Of a DNA stretch of 64,000 nucleotides, positions 61,151 to 64,000 are shown one piece after another. The first letter of the stretch is position 1. Every line of letters starts with the position of its first letter. The notes under the pieces were generated by a model. That model made no database searches and was not told the origin of the DNA. It saw only the letters and a program-made list of their open reading frames with translations. Location: positions 744,001 through 808,000 of the forward strand of contig JAKLEZ010000001.1 in assembly GCA_022711465.1 (NCBI GenBank), in the 5' to 3' direction. A program made the position numbers and the translations under genes. The DNA is from Planctomycetota bacterium (GTDB lineage Bacteria; Planctomycetota; Phycisphaerae; UBA1845; PWPN01).

Positions 61151-62992
61151 TCAGCTGCCCACGGGTGGCTCGACATCCGTATCGGGAAGGCGGGCATCGT
61201 CCACGGTGTTGCCCTGGGGCTCGCTGTCCCGGCGATGCAGGTAGCCCATCGCGGCGAAGACGGCCGCAAGCAGCAGGTAGCCGACTGCCACGTGGAATGC
61301 CCGGTTGGACAGGGCGCCCTCGGCCGGGGACGCGAAAATCGGCAGGTAGTCGACGACGTTATCCTTGAGCTGATAGGCGTGCATCAGGCCGGCGAAGGTC
61401 AGCACCGCTCCGGCCACGGCCCAACCGGCGGCGTTGAAGAACCGCCGATCGATGAGGAACGCGCAGATGGCCGCCACGATCATGCAGGTGAAGATGTAGC
61501 CGCGTTCCAGGAGCACCATGCCCTGCAGCCAGAAGCCGTTGACCTGGGTACTATGTCCATACTGGGGATGCCTGGAGGTCAGGAGGTCCTGCATCGTGGT
61601 GGCCACGCACCGGGACGGCTCGGATGGGCGTGTGGAGGACTGGCTGGTGGTCGCCGCCTGGAGAAGCGACGGAGGGGTGGCGGCCTGAGGCGCCGGGAAC
61701 TGGTGAGCGGGCACGAATCGCAGAGAGGCGTCGATCGGATTGCGATTCGCCTCGAGAAACGCCCCGGCCACGATGGTCAGTCCCCAGGCTGCGATCGCCG
61801 GGAACAGCCCGATGGCGGCGGCCGGTGCATGCCTGACCGGCGAAGTCTGGAAGGCCTGGGCGGTGATCACGATTCCGATCCACAAGACGATGGCGATGCC
61901 CGCCTCGATGGGTACGACCTTGCTGATCAGGGCCACGGTCCCAGTCAGGCAGATGGTGGTCGCGAACAGGCCGTTCAGCGTAGAGTACCCCGCTCGGGCA
62001 CCGAGGGCCTTCCAGCCCGGGTGGCCGATGTAAATAGTTGTCGGGAAACAACTTCCGAACAATGCAGCCACAATGGTCCCAATCCCGTTGACGGCCAGCG
62101 ACGGTCCGGTAGCGAACACATCCCCCCCCGCCTCGGCCGACTCGATATTCTGGAGGCTGCCCAGGACGTTGAACAGTCCCATCGGGATGATGACGGACAA
62201 CAGTGGGATGACTTGGCTCCAGTCCTGCCGCAGAACTTCCCATATGGCCGGTCCCGACCAGATGGGCAGGTAGAGTCGGCGTTCGGCCCATGCCTGCTGG
62301 ATGGCGCTTTCGCTCATCGGTACCTCGGTGGTCACGTTGAGGAGGGGTAGCCCCCAGGCCAAGGCGGTTCCGAGGAGGATGGCGACCAAGCCTCCGGGCA
62401 GGCCCAGCGGAAAGCGGGCGTGCGAGAAGTACACCAGGAGTACGACGGCCATGGGCACCATGGCCACGAGCGGCCGCTGCCATATCTGTAAGGCGAAGGT
62501 CATTGAGATGAAGGTGATGGCGATGCCGGCCAGTGTGCTGAGCAGCGCGGCCCGAGGCGTGTTTCGGCGCAGGCGTTCGGCCACAAACGCGCCTGCGAAC
62601 TCGATGATCCCACTCCCCAGGCAAGCGATCAGCCCCATCTGCCAAGCGGCGGCGGCGCTGTGGGTCTTGTTGTAGGTCGGCATCATGACGAAGAACACGT
62701 AGACCAGTAAGGAGGGAGTGTTGATCCCGTAGGGCAAGGCGGTGACGTCCGAGCGCCCCTCGCGTTTGGCGACCCAGTGGGCCTGCAGGGCGTAGAACAG
62801 GTTGCCGATGATCAGCGAGACGGCCACTCCGGGCATGATGTGCCGGGTGATGAAGCGGGCATCCTCGCCATTCATGCCGCAGTAAGCGCCGCACAACCCA
62901 ACGATCAGGAGCATTTGCACGAGATTATCGATGGCCAGGCCGAAGAAGCCGTCCAGATCTCGCTTGACGAAGATGGGGTATTTCGCCGACAT
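61151..62992 (-). CDS. NCS2-like (xanthine/uracil/vitamin C permease-like) transporter
   Basis: The 613-residue protein has about 12-14 hydrophobic segments. [36 protein letters not shown] and ASL-type [13 protein letters not shown] are the early blocks, and [26 protein letters not shown] is the substrate-site region (key [10 protein letters not shown]) of NCS2-related carriers. Length exceeds usual NCS2 proteins (about 430-490) because of a long soluble loop near residues 440-500. The cargo could be a purine, pyrimidine or another organic anion. ATG 62992 follows GAGGT; a GTG at 62998 is also in frame. Confidence 0.7.
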   Translation of the reverse strand: MSAKYPIFVKRDLDGFFGLAIDNLVQMLLIVGLCGAYCGMNGEDARFITRHIMPGVAVSLIIGNLFYALQAHWVAKREGRSDVTALPYGINTPSLLVYVFFVMMPTYNKTHSAAAAWQMGLIACLGSGIIEFAGAFVAERLRRNTPRAALLSTLAGIAITFISMTFALQIWQRPLVAMVPMAVVLLVYFSHARFPLGLPGGLVAILLGTALAWGLPLLNVTTEVPMSESAIQQAWAERRLYLPIWSGPAIWEVLRQDWSQVIPLLSVIIPMGLFNVLGSLQNIESAEAGGDVFATGPSLAVNGIGTIVAALFGSCFPTTIYIGHPGWKALGARAGYSTLNGLFATTICLTGTVALISKVVPIEAGIAIVLWIGIVITAQAFQTSPVRHAPAAAIGLFPAIAAWGLTIVAGAFLEANRNPIDASLRFVPAHQFPAPQAATPPSLLQAATTSQSSTRPSEPSRCVATTMQDLLTSRHPQYGHSTQVNGFWLQGMVLLERGYIFTCMIVAAICAFLIDRRFFNAAGWAVAGAVLTFAGLMHAYQLKDNVVDYLPIFASPAEGALSNRAFHVAVGYLLLAAVFAAMGYLHRRDSEPQGNTVDDARLPDTDVEPPVGS

Positions 62993-63190
62993 GGGCACCT
63001 CGCGGGAACAGTGCTCAGGATTTCACAGGCCGGGGCCTATGCTATGCAGGGCGAGACCGGGATACAAGACGAGCGCCATGGTCCTGTCATGGTGCGGAGC
63101 AGAAAGGGGCAAACCGCCCTTTGACAATGGCGAGAGGTGCGGTTACAGTTCGCCGTTGTCTGCTGATCAACCGTTGGCCCTCCGACGCGG

Positions 63191-63991
63191 GTGGGTTACC
63201 GTTTGTTGGCTGCCGCAGTCATTCCTGCTCGTTACGCCTCCACACGTTTTCCCGGGAAACCTCTCGCTTCGGAGACGGGGAAGCCGCTGATTCAGCACGT
63301 GTATGAGGCCGTGTCGCGGGCTCGCCGGCTCGAACGAGTACTGGTCGCCACCGACGACAACCGGATTGCCGAGGCGGTTCGGGCGTTCGGCGGCGAGGTG
63401 GTCATGACCCGGGCCGATCACCCCAGCGGAACCGACCGGGTGGCCGAGGCCGCCGCCAGCCTGCAGGTTGATCTGATTGTGAACGTCCAGGGCGACGAAC
63501 CGGAGATGGAGCCGGAGGCGATCGACACCTTGGTTGATCTCATGGCCGCTCGCCCGGACACCCCCATGGGCACGCTGGCGTGCCGATTCCGACAAGTCTC
63601 CGACGTGCTGAATCCCGCCTGCGTAAAAGTCATCCTGGACAGCGCTTCGAACGCGATTTACTTCAGTCGCAGCCTGATCCCTTACCCGCGTGACACCAAG
63701 GGCGAGGTGGACCATCCCGGTCGCTGGCTGCTGCACCTGGGCATCTACGCGTTTCGCCCGGCCTTTCTGCAAGAACTGACGCGCACGCCGCCGAGCGAGC
63801 TCGAGCGAATCGAACAGCTTGAGCAGCTCCGCGTGCTGCAGATGGGCCGCAAGATCGTGGTGGCGGTCGTGGAGCGATCCAGTACCGGGATCGACACGCC
63901 CGAACAATATGCGGCGTTCGTCGGACGATATCGTAGCCGGGCGGCCGGCCCCCGGCACACTTGGCATCACCAACCAACTCAACAGAGGTAA
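63191..63991 (+). CDS. kdsB: 3-deoxy-manno-octulosonate cytidylyltransferase (CMP-KDO synthetase)
   Basis: The 266-residue enzyme activates Kdo with CTP for LPS core synthesis, implying an LPS-type outer membrane. VIPARYASTRFPGKPL at 10-25 is the nucleotide loop, VATDDNRI and MTRADHPSGTDRVAEA form the substrate site, and VNVQGDEPEM and HLGIYAFRPAFL are further family marks. The C-terminus has a short basic tail. The start is uncertain: GTG 63191 has no ribosome site, and TTG codons at 63203 and 63206 are alternatives. Confidence 0.94.
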   Translation: MGYRLLAAAVIPARYASTRFPGKPLASETGKPLIQHVYEAVSRARRLERVLVATDDNRIAEAVRAFGGEVVMTRADHPSGTDRVAEAAASLQVDLIVNVQGDEPEMEPEAIDTLVDLMAARPDTPMGTLACRFRQVSDVLNPACVKVILDSASNAIYFSRSLIPYPRDTKGEVDHPGRWLLHLGIYAFRPAFLQELTRTPPSELERIEQLEQLRVLQMGRKIVVAVVERSSTGIDTPEQYAAFVGRYRSRAAGPRHTWHHQPTQQR

Positions 63992-63994
63992 GAC

Positions 63995-64000
63995 ATGAAC
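63995..64000 (+). CDS. first two codons of the next gene
   Basis: ATG at 63995 lies four bases after the kdsB stop and is preceded by AGAGGTAAG, a good ribosome site. Only Met-Asn is in the window. In many bacteria the gene after kdsB is pyrG, but that is a guess from gene order. Confidence 0.4.

Overview
The window is GC-rich bacterial chromosome, most likely from a planctomycete of the Phycisphaerae type. This is inferred from gene content. There are many secreted or Tat-exported sugar enzymes typical of that phylum: a Gfo/Idh/MocA oxidoreductase, a DUF1080 protein, PQQ-type beta-propellers, an AGE epimerase and TIM-barrel isomerases. It also has a DUF1844 protein, a rhomboid with TPR-like repeats, pilin-like H-X9-DG-type tails and an OprB porin. 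kdsB and the porin point to a Gram-negative envelope with Kdo-type LPS. I saw no transposase, integrase, phage gene or CRISPR array.

Layout. 1-3.3 kb: end of a SAM methyltransferase, a GH16 glucanase, a C39-like lipoprotein and a thioredoxin-fold protein without its cysteines. 3.1-11.5 kb (minus strand): a six-gene set that looks like amino-sugar or glycan catabolism (Tat-exported FucI/AraA-like protein, HGSNAT-like membrane acetyltransferase, six-hairpin glycosidase-like protein, C45 amidohydrolase, N-acylglucosamine 2-epimerase, Tat TIM-barrel isomerase). 11.7-19.9 kb: a GT2, a BshC-like protein, DUF1844, rhomboid, a large secreted protein with a pilin-like tail, and an S1/P1 nuclease. 20.0-25.0 kb (minus): two coupled PilZ proteins, a lipoprotein-type FlgI homologue and a GtrB-like GT2. 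25.2-42.6 kb: FxsA, Gfo/Idh/MocA, a GH144-like protein, TrpB2, the OprB porin, a TPR protein behind a structured leader, an unknown secreted protein, two PQQ propellers behind related palindromic repeat elements, and a large six-hairpin protein.

43.2-50.0 kb is the housekeeping block: tRNA-Gln, glmU, prs, rplY, pth, rpsF, ssb, rplI, dnaB, tightly packed with three ATGA-type or longer overlaps. 50.2-59.0 kb is a MacAB/LolCDE-like export operon with one ATPase, four permeases in two duplicated types (A-B-A-B), a double-domain DUF1080 enzyme between the last two permeases, and one HlyD-type adaptor. 59.2-64.0 kb holds a second TPR protein (a paralogue of the one at 32.4 kb), a CAP-domain lipoprotein, an NCS2-like permease, kdsB, and the first codons of the next gene.

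Most worth following up: the duplicated permease operon with its embedded sugar enzyme, the folded leader at 32.29-32.38 kb, the shared palindromic elements with perfect tandem duplications ahead of both PQQ genes, and the amino-sugar cluster. All family calls come from reading motifs by eye; no database search was run.
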